The notes: generated from the letters alone by a model not told the origin. Shown: positions 23,521 to 36,762, numbered from the stretch's first letter. The stretch is DNA of 64,000 nt from Punica granatum (GCF_007655135.1 NC_045127.1:28252199-28316198), one strand, 5' to 3'. Numbers and translations are program-made.

Positions 23521-26500
23521 AGGATAGATACCTCCATTAGGCCCTCGCCTGGAGCTGGTGCTTTCCACGGCAACGGTCACTCGCACCTCGAGTGCGGTGG
23601 AAGATCGATTTAGGACTTTATTTCTTTCAAAACTTGCATTATACTTTGAACCTTTCGAGTCAATGTGAATGATCGCATTAGTATTTTCAAAACTCACGCA
23701 TTGCATGCATTCTATTTATTATTTGTTTTGCAGCTACTTCGCTGCCCGCATGACCTGCGAGTCGTGCCCACCTTCGCTGGTAGACCACCCGGTCTTCACC
23801 TCTTCATGGCAAGGCCCGCCGTGACCGGAGGCTGAGTCCATCTTGACCACCAACACACCGCACGACAGACAAGTCATGCCTACCTTCGCGGGTAGACCAT
23901 CTGCTGTCTTCACCATTTCTCCATGGCAAGGCGACTTGTGGCCCGAGGGCCAATTCACCTTCCCAGGTGAATCTAACCACCACTAACTTTCGCTTAACGG
24001 AGCACGTCCACTAGCGGGAAAACGCGCCCTCCCCACATGCCCAAGCATGTTCCCTCCATGCCAATGCCTGCATGCTCAGCGCACCCTACACACGTCCCTC
24101 GATGTCCTCGCAGGACGTCAACCAGACTAGTTCGTTTCCCTATGCCCTCGCATTTAAATCGAGCCAGTTCTTGCTCTTTCATTGTTTTTCGTCTCACCGT
24201 TGTAGGAAATAACCAGCAGGAAGGCAGCCTGAATATCGAACACCCAGAATCAGGACAATAAACACCTCCCGGCTAACTCCTAGGAAACTTCAATACCAGG
24301 GCTGCCCCACTCCCCGAAAGCTTACAAGCAACAGCTTCGACATACAGAGCATGGCCCAACCCACCCGCCACGAAATTACTAGCACGGCTGCACATTTGAC
24401 CGAAGAATGGGCCCAACCCACCTTCCGCTATGGACACCAACCAGTCACTAGAGCGACGCGCATTTTACGAAACACACTCTTCCATAAATTTCCTTTTATT
24501 TTACTTTATTTTAATGCATTCTTGAGTGGGCTCCCAGCTAGAACGCATTCCCTAATTGAGCACTAAGACAGTCCCAAGGACGCCTTATTGGTTTTGTTGG
24601 GCCCGTTCGACCCGCCTGTCCCCGTGGGACCCAGCTCCCCAAGCCTTCCCTAGAACAACTGCATCTGCCTACCCGAACCAGGGAAAGTACACCTATGTGG
24701 CCTCCAGTCACGGTCTAATCAGTCTAGGGTGGTGATGACCAGACTCCTAGAAACGAATGTCCTCCATGCACGGCACTTCATGGGTCGCATGTTGGACGAA
24801 GGGATTTTTCCATGGGCCACCCCATATTTCTTATCATACAATCCTCCACACAATCGCCTAACACATCATCTTCTTTGTCGTTTTTCATAGGGACACGCCG
24901 GTCATAGGCAAAGAATGATGCGTGGGTTCACACCTCCCCGAGAACTCTTCTCGGGTCCTTCTCTTATACTTTAACGAGGGAGGTGTCTGATGACGAGATA
25001 CCCCCTTACAAAGCCGTAGACGGAGACGATCGAGCGAACCACTCAGCATCGATGTAACCATCTCCCTCAAATCAGACAATACCCCAGGACAAATCGGGCC
25101 TTCACTAATGCAAAGGCCCACCAACAGCCATCAAGTAACAAGAAACCCGGGGCCAAACACGCTCGTCGGTTTCAAGACTCATACCTCTCCAAAAGACACC
25201 TGCTTCTAGAGCTGCAAGACACGGTCAGGGAGGATGATTGTGCAAGACGTCTGCCACAGGCTATATCAACACTGAAGACCGGAGCATCCTCGTCCAACAT
25301 CTACGCTGGGGCAACCTCGACCCCTCACTCCCTGGGGAAAGACTTTGAATTAGAAAATAGGGGAAAATCATTTGTAAAAGTTTGCAAGGGAGAAGAGACC
25401 CATGATTCCACTTCTGAACGCACAAAAACTTCAAAACTGACCCACACAAATTGGGCTAGGATAAAGAAGTACACCAAGCCTTCACGAGGTGAAGAACATC
25501 AAGCAGCTTCGGCAACACAAAAAGCTGAGAAAACCCAAGCAAATTCTTGGGGCACAAATAGACCCCAGTGTAAAAAGAAAGCAGGACAAGCCCGCCAGTA
25601 AAAAAAAACCTTACAACAAAAGGGAGACAACAGACGTAGCTCCTTGATGGAGACAAATTGTGACGCAACATCAACTTAGAAGTCGAACTCTCTAGACTCT
25701 TCCTTCTTGCAAGCATGAGAGAGAAAAGAATCGAACTCGCTGAGCCGAAAGTGAGGCACAGTCGGAAACCCCGTGACGGGCAGTTGTGGCAAAAGGAGAG
25801 TTCATCCTCTTATAGGTTGAGAGGTACGGCTCCGAGGTGCGTGACTTTAGCAAAAAGAGAGTAAAAATGAGAGAAAGAGAAACTAAATTGATCCCCTAGC
25901 CCGTCACACGCTGTGCAGATTAGGGACCCCCATGGGAAATGGCCAAGTTGTCTACTCCAACACGATCCCCGATCGGCTTTCTTACACAACTCAACCGTCC
26001 AAAATGGATTCTTCTTCACGCACAGTATGTGACCAAGCACGCCATCTGTGTGGTTCGGGACTTCCTACACAGTAGATGGACGAATGAAAAGGGGGGTACA
26101 TCTCGCGGCAGGCGTGAACTTGTGGATCATTTTTTAGCCTCGGGGCAACGTGCTCCCTTAGCTTTCTCTTTTTCTCTTGGTCTATTTCATAACTCCAAAT
26201 GGGTTATAGCCACCCTTCAATTGGCTACCACAGAGCCAAAGTCTCAGACATTCCTCTCCAAGATTCTAGTCATAGCACTCTGGAAATGATTAGATCGAGG
26301 TTTGACAAAATCTGGATAGAAATCCCCATATGGGTTACAAACGCAACCACCTTACGACATCCTCTTAAGAAGGGTCCAAAGCCGATAGGCGCGTCGAACA
26401 ACTGATAGAGTTGGTAGGGCATCATTGTGGATGTCTCGATACACACCATGCATGGCCAACGGGAGTCCCGGAAGCCTAACATCAAGGCCTTCGAAAACAG

Positions 26501-26760
26501 GACCCCACTCTCATGGTTGAAAGAAAATTTTTCACAGGTTGCTCAGGCGACCTGACACTGAAGATCACATGTCGCAACGATGCCATTTTCAAAACCTTTG
26601 TGTGCCTATACATCGTAGTAACTCACTAATGATTTACTAATGATATCGGGTCCAAAGGTACTACAAGCCGCAAGAACTACAGCAAACTCTGATCCCATGT
26701 CCAATGGGTTACGTAGGCTCTCCTCCCCGAAAGCTCGAGTCCTGCATCACAAGATGCCGA
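23521..26760 (+). other. Non-coding interior of element E
   Basis: No credible gene. Large parts are the reverse complement of the interior of element D. Two ~110 bp units at about 23750-23960 correspond to 58560-58855; 24560-24660 corresponds to about 57500-57610; 25735-25870 carries degraded hairpin modules like those at 56015-56170; and 25950-26420 corresponds to about 55450-55960. ORFs of 60-116 codons here overlap on both strands and have no recognisable domain. Confidence 0.7.
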
Positions 26761-26955
26761 ATCCCGACGAACCAAAGCCGCCCTTGCGGCGAGGTCGGCT
26801 TCTAACAAGACGAACGAACAATCGCCCAGTTGCGAAGCCAGCCTCCGATAGATCAGACACACCACCACCCTAAGGGCAAGGCTAGTCATCGGCGAAGCAA
26901 CTTCATCCCAACAGAAACGCTGGCCTCCGGCAGATCAAACACACCACTGCCATTG
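26761..26955 (+). repeat. Start of a GCC/TTCGGCAGATC array (element E)
   Basis: Degenerate units contain GAAGCCAGCCTCCGATAGATC and GGCAAGGCTAGTCATCGGCG. The array continues after the copia insertion at 30322. Related sequence lies in element D at about 54960-55110 in reverse orientation. Confidence 0.65.
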
Positions 26956-26960
26956 GGGCA
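26956..26960. repeat. Target duplication GGGCA, left copy
   Basis: GGGCA next to the TGCTAG end of the copia element is repeated exactly at 30322-30326. Confidence 0.9.
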
Positions 26961-27471
26961 TGCTAGTTTCACGGGGCCTACGGAAGCGTAAAAGGAATAG
27001 AAATTCAAAATTTCCTACCCGTGAAACTAGATCCCAAGACCTACTAGTAGAATGAGAATAGATAAAGTGTACCTGGAATCTTTTAAATCGTCGACCAAGC
27101 GTCCCACGCGTGACGCCTCTATCGGTATCCATACCAACTTCGTCGATGAGTCTTCGAGATCGGCGGTGCTAGTGGCCAACGCTCGAAGGAAACACCGGTG
27201 CGACTCCAAACTAATAGACTCTACGAATCGGACTTTCCGATTTTGACTTATACACTTATACTCATACGCACACATATATACATGTTCGTACATATATATA
27301 TGTATATATATCCATACCGTCATAATCTTCAGCCATTCCATTTGTGCTTCTATATATAAGCACATGAATGGAAGGCTTATGATGCATGGCATCCATGCAT
27401 ATGGACACATGGAAGGCACTTGAACTCCATGCAAAAATTCCACATGTGGCTTTGCATGTGTGTGCAAACTC
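26961..27471 (-). mobile_element. Partial 3' LTR of the copia element
   Basis: It matches 28664-29170 with few changes, including AGCGTCCCACGCGTGACGCC and the TATATATA stretches. The - strand TATATATAG near 27352-27360 is a likely TATA box. The remaining ~1.15 kb of the LTR is deleted. Confidence 0.88.
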
Positions 27472-27478
27472 TTGACCT

Positions 27479-27939
27479 AGAGAAAATCCTAGTCGTCTCA
27501 GAGTCTCCACGTACCCAATCATATTGAGTACATGAGGACCTACCGGGCTGCCCTCAGTCAACTTTGCTTGAAAAAGTGCTTTCGATACGTTGAACCGCTC
27601 ATGCGGGGCCTGCTCTTGATAGAGCTGCCTGAGATGTACGATCATATCGTACGCGCCCATGTGCTCGTGTTGCTTCTGAAGCTCCGGATCCGTGGTGGCT
27701 AGCATGAGACATCCGACGCTCACGGCATCATCTTGATGCTTCCTATAAGCATCTCTATCAGCTCGGGTGGCATTATCAGGTGGTGGCGCAGGAAGAGGTT
27801 GCTCCAAGACATATAACTTTTTCTCCTGAGTGAGAACGATTATCAAGTTACGGTACCAATCCAGGAAATTATTCCCGGATAGTTTTTCCTTATCAAGGAT
27901 TGATCGCAAACAGAAGGCACTGGATGTGTTTACTGCCAT
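27479..27939 (-). pseudogene. Copia gag, N-terminal fragment
   Basis: The likely start is the Met at 27939 (MAVNTSSAF), internal to a longer ORF whose first 37 residues look like leader. The fragment has the copia gag features LSGNNFLDWYRNL, then DPELQKQHEHMGAYDMIVHL and the helix ERFNVSKALFQAKL. After about residue 150 it runs into LTR sequence, so the reading frame to 27262 is a chimera. The zinc knuckle and all of pol are absent. Confidence 0.85.
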
Positions 27940-28648
27940 GAAAACTACCATAGAAATACACAGAATAAGTATTATGACATAACAATATTTAATGAGGACT
28001 TTATTAAATATTGCTCCCACTGTGTTTATCAAATCAATGGCCCTTACCATTGATTCGGAGAATCACATTCTCATAGCGATCTAAGATCCATATTTCACCA
28101 AGTTCTGAATTAGCGAGGGCTAAAACTCCCAGACTGGCTATTTAGGTAGGAAACCCTCTTTCCCAATTGCATCACATGCAACTCTTGGTTAGTTAGGTGA
28201 ATAACACCTTATTCCAATCTACCTTGTAGATTGATGCCCAATTCCTTGCCTTTGAACTCCTAATCCTATTAGCCTTGCTCAGTTAAGTCCGACCCATCGG
28301 TAAACACCACGCCTTACCAGGATAGATGAGGGCATCCTGCAAGGGCTAGGTCTACACACTCATCGATCTTGGTCTTGACGAGCGTTACACGGTGGAAGGC
28401 TATGGACTTAATATTTTTGAGGGATTTTAATAATATTTAAATCGATCTCACCATATACTATTATGTAACCATTACATAATAGTTTCTATGTAAAACAATT
28501 ATACCACTAACAGTCATGCAAGTACAACCATTATACTAACACAACTATAGCCTAGTCGAGGTCTAACAGTCATGCTAGAACCAAGCACACATGTAACAAG
28601 AATAAAATTCTATTTCATGCTTCTATCTACTCAGATTCTAACTAACTA
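27940..28648 (-). other. Leader of the copia element
   Basis: About 0.7 kb of AT-rich non-coding sequence lies between the primer-binding site and the gag start. No further feature is seen. Confidence 0.6.
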
Positions 28649-28661
28649 GGCTCTGATACCA
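28649..28661 (-). promoter_or_regulatory. Primer-binding site, initiator tRNA-Met type
   Basis: The - strand reads TGGTATCAGAGCC two bases inside the 5' LTR. This is the common copia primer site, complementary to the 3' end of initiator tRNA-Met. Confidence 0.9.
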
Positions 28662-28663
28662 AT

Positions 28664-30321
28664 TGCTAGTTTCACGGGGCCTACAGAAGCGTAAAAGGAA
28701 TAGAAATTAAAAATTTCCTACCCGTGAAACTAGATCCCAAGACCTACTAGTAGAATGAGAATAGATAAAGTGTACCTGGAATCTTTTAAACCGTCGACCA
28801 AGCGTCCCACGCGTGACGCCTCTACAGGTATCCACACCGACTTCGTCGACGAGTTTTCGAGATCGGTGGTGCTAGCGGCCAACGCTCGAAGGAAACACCA
28901 GTGCGACTCCAAACTAATGGACTCTACGAATCGAACTTTCCGATTTTGACTTATACACTTATACTCATAGGTACACATATATACATGTTCGTACATATAT
29001 ATATGTATGTATATCCATACCGTCATAATCTTCAGCCATTCCATTTGTGCTTCTATATATAAGCACATGAATGGAAGGCTCATGATGCATGGCATCCATG
29101 CATATGGACACATGGAAGGCACTTGGCCTCCATGCAAAAATTCCACATGTGGCTTTGCATGTGTGTGCAACGTGGCCCCTGATTCGGGCCTCTTGTGCCT
29201 TTGTTTCGTCTATAAATTGGGTCCAATTAATCTAATTAATCGGGTCTAATTAATCGGCAAATTTAATCTCATTAAATATCCGATTAACTAATCGCACCGT
29301 AACTCGTCTAATCTCTATTAAACAGATTTAGTGTTTCAAAACCATCTCGTCGATGTGGTCGTAGTGTGTGACCCTGTAGGTTCCCGATTACGTTGACAGT
29401 AATATCGAAATCTCTATTTCAATATTACAAACAGTGAGCGGCATCTAGCAATGAATCATTGCTATTCAAGTAATCGGAAAGTCAATTTCTCGACGAACGT
29501 TATGACCTATGTCACCGTGCAGTATAATCCATTTGTTCTCTATATCTCTATTGAGCCCAAGGCATGGTCGTTGTCATCCTTGTATGGCTCAATCTCTCTT
29601 TCTTGGTTTACCGGGTAAGTCTATCAGAACAAATGAGATCAATATCCCTACATCGACTCATTTGGGTATGCATACACTTATAGACTCTGCCCACTAAGCG
29701 GCCGTGAGATATCACTACCATTATGTAGGAAGGACAAATCCTATCTTGGTCACTCACATTCCTTTCCATGCTCTGTGGTATACCCAATAACTGTTTTTAT
29801 AATCAGCCTGTTATAGTGGCGTTTGACAGTATCAAAGTATACGACATTACATGTAGGAAACTATGATGACCTCAAGTGAAAGGACCACTGCACCATAGTC
29901 ACTATGAGATCTGCTAATGAAAGTCATGTAACAACCCATGTAGCAGTCTCATGACGGGTTAATCTAGTACATATTACTCCTAATGTATACCTGCGGTGTG
30001 ACTCGATGTCTCCACATCCATGACCTATGATACTTGGTCATTAATCTACACCCACACTAGTCTAACCGCATTATCATTGTCCTAATTAACGATAATACTT
30101 TGACTAGGAACATTTAGGAATAGTGTTCAGTTATTGTAGGATCTCACAATCAAGTCACACTTGATGCCTGTTGAACCTACTATTCCAAGGACGTTATTGT
30201 GTAAAATTAATATTCAGCGCAATCAACACAATAACAGAAATGCCTCGTATTATAATGAAATATATGTCATATTACAAAATTGATGACAGATTGCCTCTAC
30301 GGCATACACCAATTCCCAACA
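28664..30321 (-). mobile_element. Complete 5' LTR of the copia element
   Basis: A 1658 bp LTR, TGCTAG to CCCAACA on the + strand. It is the same family as the solo LTR at 1636-3321. A TATA-like TATATATAG on the - strand lies near 29053-29060. Confidence 0.9.
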
Positions 30322-30326
30322 GGGCA
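30322..30326. repeat. Target duplication GGGCA, right copy
   Basis: An exact match to 26956-26960. It falls at the start of an array unit (GGGCAAGGC). Confidence 0.9.
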
Positions 30327-30650
30327 AGGCTAGCCACCAGCGAAGCAACTTCATCCCACCAACAATGCCAGCCTTCGACAGATCCGACATACCATCGCTT
30401 TAGGGGCAAGGACGGCCACTGATAAAGCAACTTCATCCCAACAGCAATGCCGACATTTGGCAAATCAGACGAACAACAGCCCCAATTGCGAAGTCGGCCT
30501 TCGGCAGATCAACAAGCAACCGCCCTAACGGTGAAGTCGGCCTCCGACAAATAAACAAGCAACTGCCCCAGTAGTGAAGCCGGCCTTCGGCAGATCTACA
30601 AGCTATCGCTTAACGGCCACGCCAGCCTCTGACAAATCAACACCCTCAGG
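30327..30650 (+). repeat. Continuation of the element E array
   Basis: Two ~81 bp units start GGGCAAGG (30322 and 30403) and have a third relative at 26874. They are followed by ~53 bp units containing GAAGTCGGCCTTCGGCAGATC-like words. 30651-30885 is non-repetitive and I see no feature in it. Confidence 0.7.
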
Positions 30651-30885
30651 GGGGCATGCGACGCAATCATCCAATAAGCATTCCAGTCATGAGATAAGTG
30701 ACAAGTTATGCCTACAACTACGTCATCCCAGCGTAATCTCGACTCAACGTCAAGCGAATCAAAGTCACCTCTCTTCAACACCCTGCGCAGTTCCCTAGCA
30801 CTGACCTTTACTTTTGCGTCTCTCACATTTTCCTGTCAAATCAAAATGCATTTCCGGGCCAGTTTCGATGATCAAACTTGCATTT

Positions 30886-31225
30886 ACTGCTTTTAGGTTT
30901 CGACACCCATTTACTGCTTTCGAGTTTGACACCCATTTACTGTTTTCTAGTTTGGACACTCATTCACTACTTTCGAGTTTCGACACCCATTTACTGCTTT
31001 TGGGTTTCGACACACATTTACTACTTTCGAGTTTCGACACCCATTTACCGATTTTGGGTTTCGACACCCATTTATTGCTTTCGGGTCTCGATACCCATTT
31101 ACTGTTTTCGAGTCTCGACGCCCATTTACTGTTTTTGGGTCTTGACACCCATTTTACTACTTTCGGGTCTCGACACCCCATTTTACTGCTTTCGGGTTTT
31201 GACACTCGTTTACTGCTTTTGAGTT
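30886..31225 (+). repeat. 27 bp tandem array in the 3' UTR of element E
   Basis: About 12 units based on CCCATTTACTGCTTTCGGGT followed by TTCGACA. It reads as a 9-residue periodic ORF in several frames, but this is only the repeat translated. The unit resembles the GATTTCAAATTTCTGCTCCGGG unit at 4624-5060, so it may be a further form of the same array. 31226-31384 is the adjoining 3' UTR tail. Confidence 0.82.
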
Positions 31226-31379
31226 CTAATTTTCGCTCCTTGCATTTCCCCTCTTTCCTGCTACAATCCCTTTGCTTTTATTGCCAGTCTATAGCGATAG
31301 GGTAGTACACTCACACGATTTTCTCCCACATACCCAAAAAAGGAGAGAAGTGGCCGTAGGAGGCATCGTGGTGGAAACC

Positions 31380-31384
31380 GAGAC
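31380..31384. repeat. Target duplication GAGAC, left copy
   Basis: GAGAC immediately before the solo LTR is repeated exactly at 36763-36767. Confidence 0.88.
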
Positions 31385-34300
31385 TATACGGACCGAAATG
31401 TGCTCTCGTAGGGCCCGCATGCGCGCTTTTGGATCGCGCGACTTGGGAGTGTCCACCTTTCCGGGGATGTGTGACAGACACGGGTGAGAAGGAGTCGCCA
31501 CTACCTATTTATGTCCCGAAGGTCGAGGGCCGATAAGTTGCCCGAGTCTCGGGGTAATGGTATATGTAGTTTTGCTAAGGCATTGGTGTGTGCGGAACTG
31601 GAAAGTCCGAGTTCGGGTGTTCATGTTACGTGCGGGCCTATATTTCGCACGCCCTTTCAGTACTCTAACTTGTTGGGCTTACAATTTTATTTCATTTACC
31701 ACATGGATTAAGTTGCGCTTGGCTTACTCGTTTTGACATCGAAAATTCGGTAAACCAAACGATGTCGGTTGAGAAGTCGAGAGAGAAGTAAGCTCATATG
31801 CCGGGGAATCGGTTCACTATCTTGCATTACAGTTCATCAAACCATAATGGTTGAATTCCTGCATGAACCAGAACCGCGAGATCTTGGGATTACTCTTATC
31901 TGGGCAAGCATTGGACCGATTCGATTAGTTTGACTCTAGGATTGTTCGCTCACTGACTGTGATTCTTACAGAATGAATGTACAAAGTAAAATCCTTGCAA
32001 TGCTCTCAAAAACAATAAATACAAATTACAAATGATTGAATCCCAGTAAGTTTGTGTTCGGTTATTATTTCGTTTCGACTTGCCATGAGTTCAGGGAAAA
32101 ATCGAAAACTGAAATTCAAATGCGCTCTCAGTGAATGGGGCATTGGACCCCGTGACTGATGGTTATGGCGTTGAACCCTAAGTGCAATGCGTCCTATGGG
32201 TCGGGCTCGACTCGCATGGACAAACAAGAGCAGAAAAGTAACAAACAGCATGTAGATAACAGACAATATGTTTGTTATTGCCAAATGTACGTGAGTTAAC
32301 AGATTATTAACCCTGAATGTTTTGGCTTGCAAATGTTCTATGCTAAGCAAGCAAACGTGTGCAAAGCATTTTGCATTTGGCTTTGTTTCAAGGATCTGAC
32401 AGACATGATATCTGTAATCAAATCCTTTGTGAGTGGGTTGCTTTTAAAGTTGTTCTGTATTGTGACACTGAAATTCCACTAAATTTGCCAAACTCGTGTT
32501 TTGACTCTAGATTTGGAACCTAGAGTTCCCTTAACCATTGTCTAATGTTTGGTTAGGCCGAGTGAAAGGTTAATCAGCATTTTTGCATGTTTTGTGATAG
32601 ACATAACCGCTCTAAATACCCGAATCTACGATAGGATGACATAAACTCATTAGTTGGATAAGAAAAGGCTTTGCAGATGAACCTGCACTTGAACAGGTAG
32701 CCTATTCTTATCCTAATGCTGTAGTGATTCTGTCAAGCTAATCCTAGGGGTGTCGCTAAATTATGAAAAGACGATTTTACCATTTATTTGAAAATTATTT
32801 TCAGAAAAGGGAAACATCGCAGTGCATGCCACCTCGACCTGTAGCTGGTGTCGACCAATTCCTTGGATCATCCAAAGTTATGCAAGAACCCCGAAAAAGC
32901 CAAAGAACCAGTCGGTCTAACCGGAAGTGATCTAGAAAGATTTTCTGTATCCTGACCTGAGTTATCTGACATCAGGTAAAAACTCAAGTTGAGACACACA
33001 AGTCCTTTCTAGACGTCCGTGCTACATTGGACTGAGCGTTTCGAGTTTTGAGTTAGACAAGTTTTGAAAATGGCATTAATGTCATTTGACAACTCATCGA
33101 CGCGAGTTATCAGTTAATTGCCAATTCATGCAAGTTTTGTTAGTGCCAAGTGGATTTAATCGTGTGAGCATCCTGATTAACCCATTTGTGAATTTACAGC
33201 TTAAAATTAAATGCCGAATGCAGTAAATATGTGGGTTACAAATAATCAGACATATCATGAATTGATCCATTGAAGGAAGTCTGAGTACCCGAAAAGCTTA
33301 ATTTAATGAAAATAATTCATGACACGACAACCAAGACGGGTCCAGTAAGGTCGAGGATAATTTGGTCAAAATGACCAAAATACCTTCGGAACCCAAATGG
33401 CCCTGAAAGAGTCATCGATACATGAATGCATGCATTTTTGCTTTCAAAACAATGTTTTGAAGACATTTTAATGCGGGATTGCAACGATATTGAAATTGCA
33501 ATTTGCACAAAATCCGAGAAATGGATTTCATCGAGGTAAAGAGGCCGTTCTTGACCCGAATAAGGTCAAAGAACTCTCGGCTCTTTCCTTTTGAGGATAG
33601 CCGTGGGTTTCCTTGACCCATTTCGGGTTTCAAGTGGTCTCTTTAACCCTATTTTGACTATTTCTCGCATGCTCAAACGTTAAACACGGTAAATAACACG
33701 TATTTAATAAAGCTGGTATCGCCATGAGTTTGGAAAACGCATTTAAACATACAAACATGCACAAACATGTTATTTATGGAATCGATAAAACGATATCGGC
33801 TCTATGGATGTAGGAAAACATAAAGATTCGAGAAACAACTTAAATCAGGGCAAGGAAATCGGTTATAACCCCAAGAACCAACAAAGGGGCCATGGTTACC
33901 TTTCCCCAAAGGGAAGTCGTGAGCTTCTTTGGTCGTTCGGGTTTAAATCGGTCTCCTCGACTTCGATTTAAACATTTCCCGACATGCTAGCACGTTAAAC
34001 GATGATAATCATGCATGATATAAGATGGAAATGCCTAAAAGAAATGATCTTGAAGATAAAACATGCTTAAAACGCCTTATAACTCCATAAACGCAAAGAA
34101 AATGTAAAAGTTCTAACTCTTCTAAGTCGGAAATGGTTATACCTAGTCCTGGCATGAGGGCTGAGACCATAAAAGTCAGGTTGGACCACTACTGGATCGG
34201 GTTCCGGGCTGTTTTGGCTTGCACAGACTCGAAATAGGCTCTCTGATCCGACTGGGCAGTCCGGAAAGAAACGGCTCTCCCGGAGGCTCCCGGTGGTATT

Positions 34301-36762
34301 TTGCTAAAAGGTCGGCGGCTCCCAACTCCTAAGAGACCCTCGGAGGTGGCTGTGGTAGTCGTTTGGTAAAAAGAAACTTGAGTCAACCCGTATAGCCCTG
34401 CAAAGAACACACAAAACAGAGCATGCTCATGAACAGACCCAACTGGGCAAGTTTCGGGTCGGACGTCACCACGGTGGTTCCCAATGGAATTTTTATGTAA
34501 GGTCGATGGCTCTCGACTCTTAAGAGACCCCCGGAGGTGGAAGTGGTGGTCATTTGGAGCAAAGAGACTTGGGTCAGCCTGTATAGCCTTGCAAAGATCA
34601 AACAAAACAGAGCACGCCCAGAAACAAACTCGATTGGGCAAGTTTCGGGTTGGACGTCACTACAATGGCTCCCAATGGAATTTTGATGCAACGTCGGTGG
34701 CTCCTGACTCCTAAGAGACCCTCAGAGGTGATCATGGTGGTTGCTTGAAGAAAAGAGTCTCAGATTGACCCGATCTGCAAGGAAAACACAAAGACAGTCA
34801 GAAAATTCGACCCGACTGGGTAGTCGGGCTATTTCTTCTTGCTGGGTCAAAACCAGCGAGTTTTTTTCGGGATTTCTTGACTCCTAGTCACCCTTAGGTC
34901 ATGTAGGGAGATGGTTGATGAGTTTTGGCAGCTCAAACCGACCGGAAAAGGTGAGAAACCCAGGTTGGAAAATCTGACCCAAAATGGACCAAACTGAGTT
35001 CGGTTCTGTACTGAGCTGATTCTACGGCTTAGAGGCTTCAAACTTAAAATCTAACTTCAAAAATGGACTAAGGGGATCGAAAAAATGTGTGATATGAAGT
35101 TTGGTCAAGTTTGGATTTAAGCTGGGATGGTTATCACCATGGTTTCGACTTAAGTTCTTGAGGGTTTTGCTTGGTTTTTTGCTTGCTGAATGCTTGCTGC
35201 GGTTTCTTTAGATTTTTGAGAGCATTTGAAGAGTGAGAAAGCTTGAGAGAGATGGCTAGAAGGTGTATGATTAAGTTACTGACATTTGGACAATATATAG
35301 GCAAAGTTTAATTGCAATTAAGTGAGAAAAAGTGTAACTAAGGGCAAGGATTAGGGGGATCGGAATTTTTAATCAAGATAGGGAAGAAGACTTCTTCAAA
35401 ATGCATTAATGAAGAAGTCATGGGTGCATTGATGAAGATGGAGTGTTGTCTTGGAATTGTAGGCATGATATTTTCCATGGAAGACAAAGCAAGTTGCATG
35501 GAGGAAGAAGCCAAAGAGGAGGGCAGTTTGGGGAACTCACGTCTGCCCTAGGGCAGCCCGTGGGTCCCACGGGCATTGAGGGAAGTTTGGGACGAAGTTC
35601 GGATCTCGATTGATCGCGTGTTCGATGCTTGTTGCTCAAACGAACATCGAATTGTCATTGTGCGTGCGAAAACGGTTCAAACGAGCCCAAGATTGCCATT
35701 TTGCATGAGAAGATGCTTCGGGTGGTCATGAGGCTCGGAAGCCGATTTTGCTCATTTCAGGCGATCAAAGCAAAGTTAAACATCTCAGAATGTTTTCTGA
35801 GTTGCTTGGATGATCCGGAAATTGCTGCGATCACTGTTCGTTGAGAACAAACCTCGAAGGATTGAAAAATTGCATATAAGACCATAAAAGCACTGTTTTG
35901 AGGGCTTAGATGGATTGTAGAATTCCGTCTGAGGATTTCACATTGAGCCTTGGGATAAGTAGCACTGGGTTGGCCAACCATCCGGCGTCAAGTTTCCGCG
36001 AAAATGACCTCCGGTTATGAATTTTCCGTTGAAAACGGTCTTTTCTACCATTCAGAGGTCATTCGGGAAATTGAAAGGGATTATGCAGTCTGATTTGCCC
36101 AATTGCGTCTGTCCGCTGTAGTTTTTGGGGTAATGCATCGCTAACTTGGTTTGCCGATGTTCCATCAGACCAGTCTCTGGATATGATTTTCCGTTGAGGG
36201 GCATGCTTGTTCTGTCGCTCAGAAGTCATAGAGGTGTCTGCGTGACTTCCGAAGGACAATCTGAAGCAATGCTCATGCTTTGCATAATTGCTGGACGTGA
36301 CTGTATCTGACATCAGGCACTAACTTTTCTGAGGTGAACCGGCATTTTCGGACTTTCGTTGAAAAAGTTGTTTGTATTCATAAAATTACTCTGTATAGAG
36401 CAGATGATCTGCGAAATATGTTTGAAGACACTTTTCATATGTTTGGCACCGCAAGGGATTTTTGGAGTCCAATATTGACTATCTTCTGATGGTCAAGCGA
36501 ACCAGCAGAAATAGCATTGTTGGTGATCTGAAAACACCGGTTTGGATGCTGTTTGGGCTCCCTGTTTGCTCTGTATGTTGCTGGATGATTTTGTATGTTC
36601 TTCTGTCATGTGCTTGAATCATCTGCTTGTCTCTGTTGACTTGAGAATAATTAACAATTTGCTACTCTGTTGAGCCTTCTTTTGTATCAATACTCAAGTC
36701 ATGGTGTGAATTGTTATTGATGTGCATTGTATGAACCGGTGAGCCAAAAAGGAGTGTTGACA
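31385..36762 (-). mobile_element. 5.4 kb solo LTR of the Tat/Ogre-like family
   Basis: It runs from TATACGGACCG (the initial TG has become TA) to GGAGTGTTGACA and is flanked on both sides by GAGAC. Shared landmarks are the primer-like core at 31491-31500, the U5 hairpin near 31632-31655 (partly mismatched), CTCTTCTAAGTCGG...ACCTAGTCCTGG (34111-34155) and a - strand TATATATT near 35292-35300. Removing it restores a continuous 3' UTR in element E (GTGGAAACCGAGAC + CAAACGGGGTG). ORFs inside have no support. Confidence 0.9.
34309..34830. repeat. About 190 bp tandem repeat, 2.7 copies, in the solo LTR
   Basis: Units start near 34309, 34500 and 34690 (GGTCGG/ATGGCTC, CTCCTAAGAGACCC). They include GGGCAAGTTTCGGGT and CCCAATGGAATTTT. 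The third unit is incomplete. It occupies the same LTR position as the GC-rich arrays in elements C and D. Confidence 0.82.

Larger units (their letters stand above)
26961..30321 (-). mobile_element. Deleted Ty1/copia element
   Basis: A 3361 bp element on the - strand with a complete 5' LTR (28664-30321), a primer-binding site, a leader, the first ~150 codons of gag and only the last 511 bp of the 3' LTR. A deletion runs from within gag to within the 3' LTR and removes protease, integrase, RT and RNase H. Both outer ends and the 5 bp target duplication GGGCA are intact, so the loss was internal. It sits in the array of element E. Confidence 0.9.

Noticed and set aside
24000..26500. Possible host gene exons between the E ORF and the copia element
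   Set aside because: Blocks match the non-coding interior of D in reverse, stops are frequent, and no conserved protein motif was found.
27262..28050. 262-codon copia ORF taken as one protein
   Set aside because: The first 37 residues are leader and those after about residue 190 are LTR; only the middle is gag.
30814..31305. ORF of 163 codons with 9-residue periodicity
   Set aside because: Translation of the 27 bp array; neighbouring frames are equally periodic.
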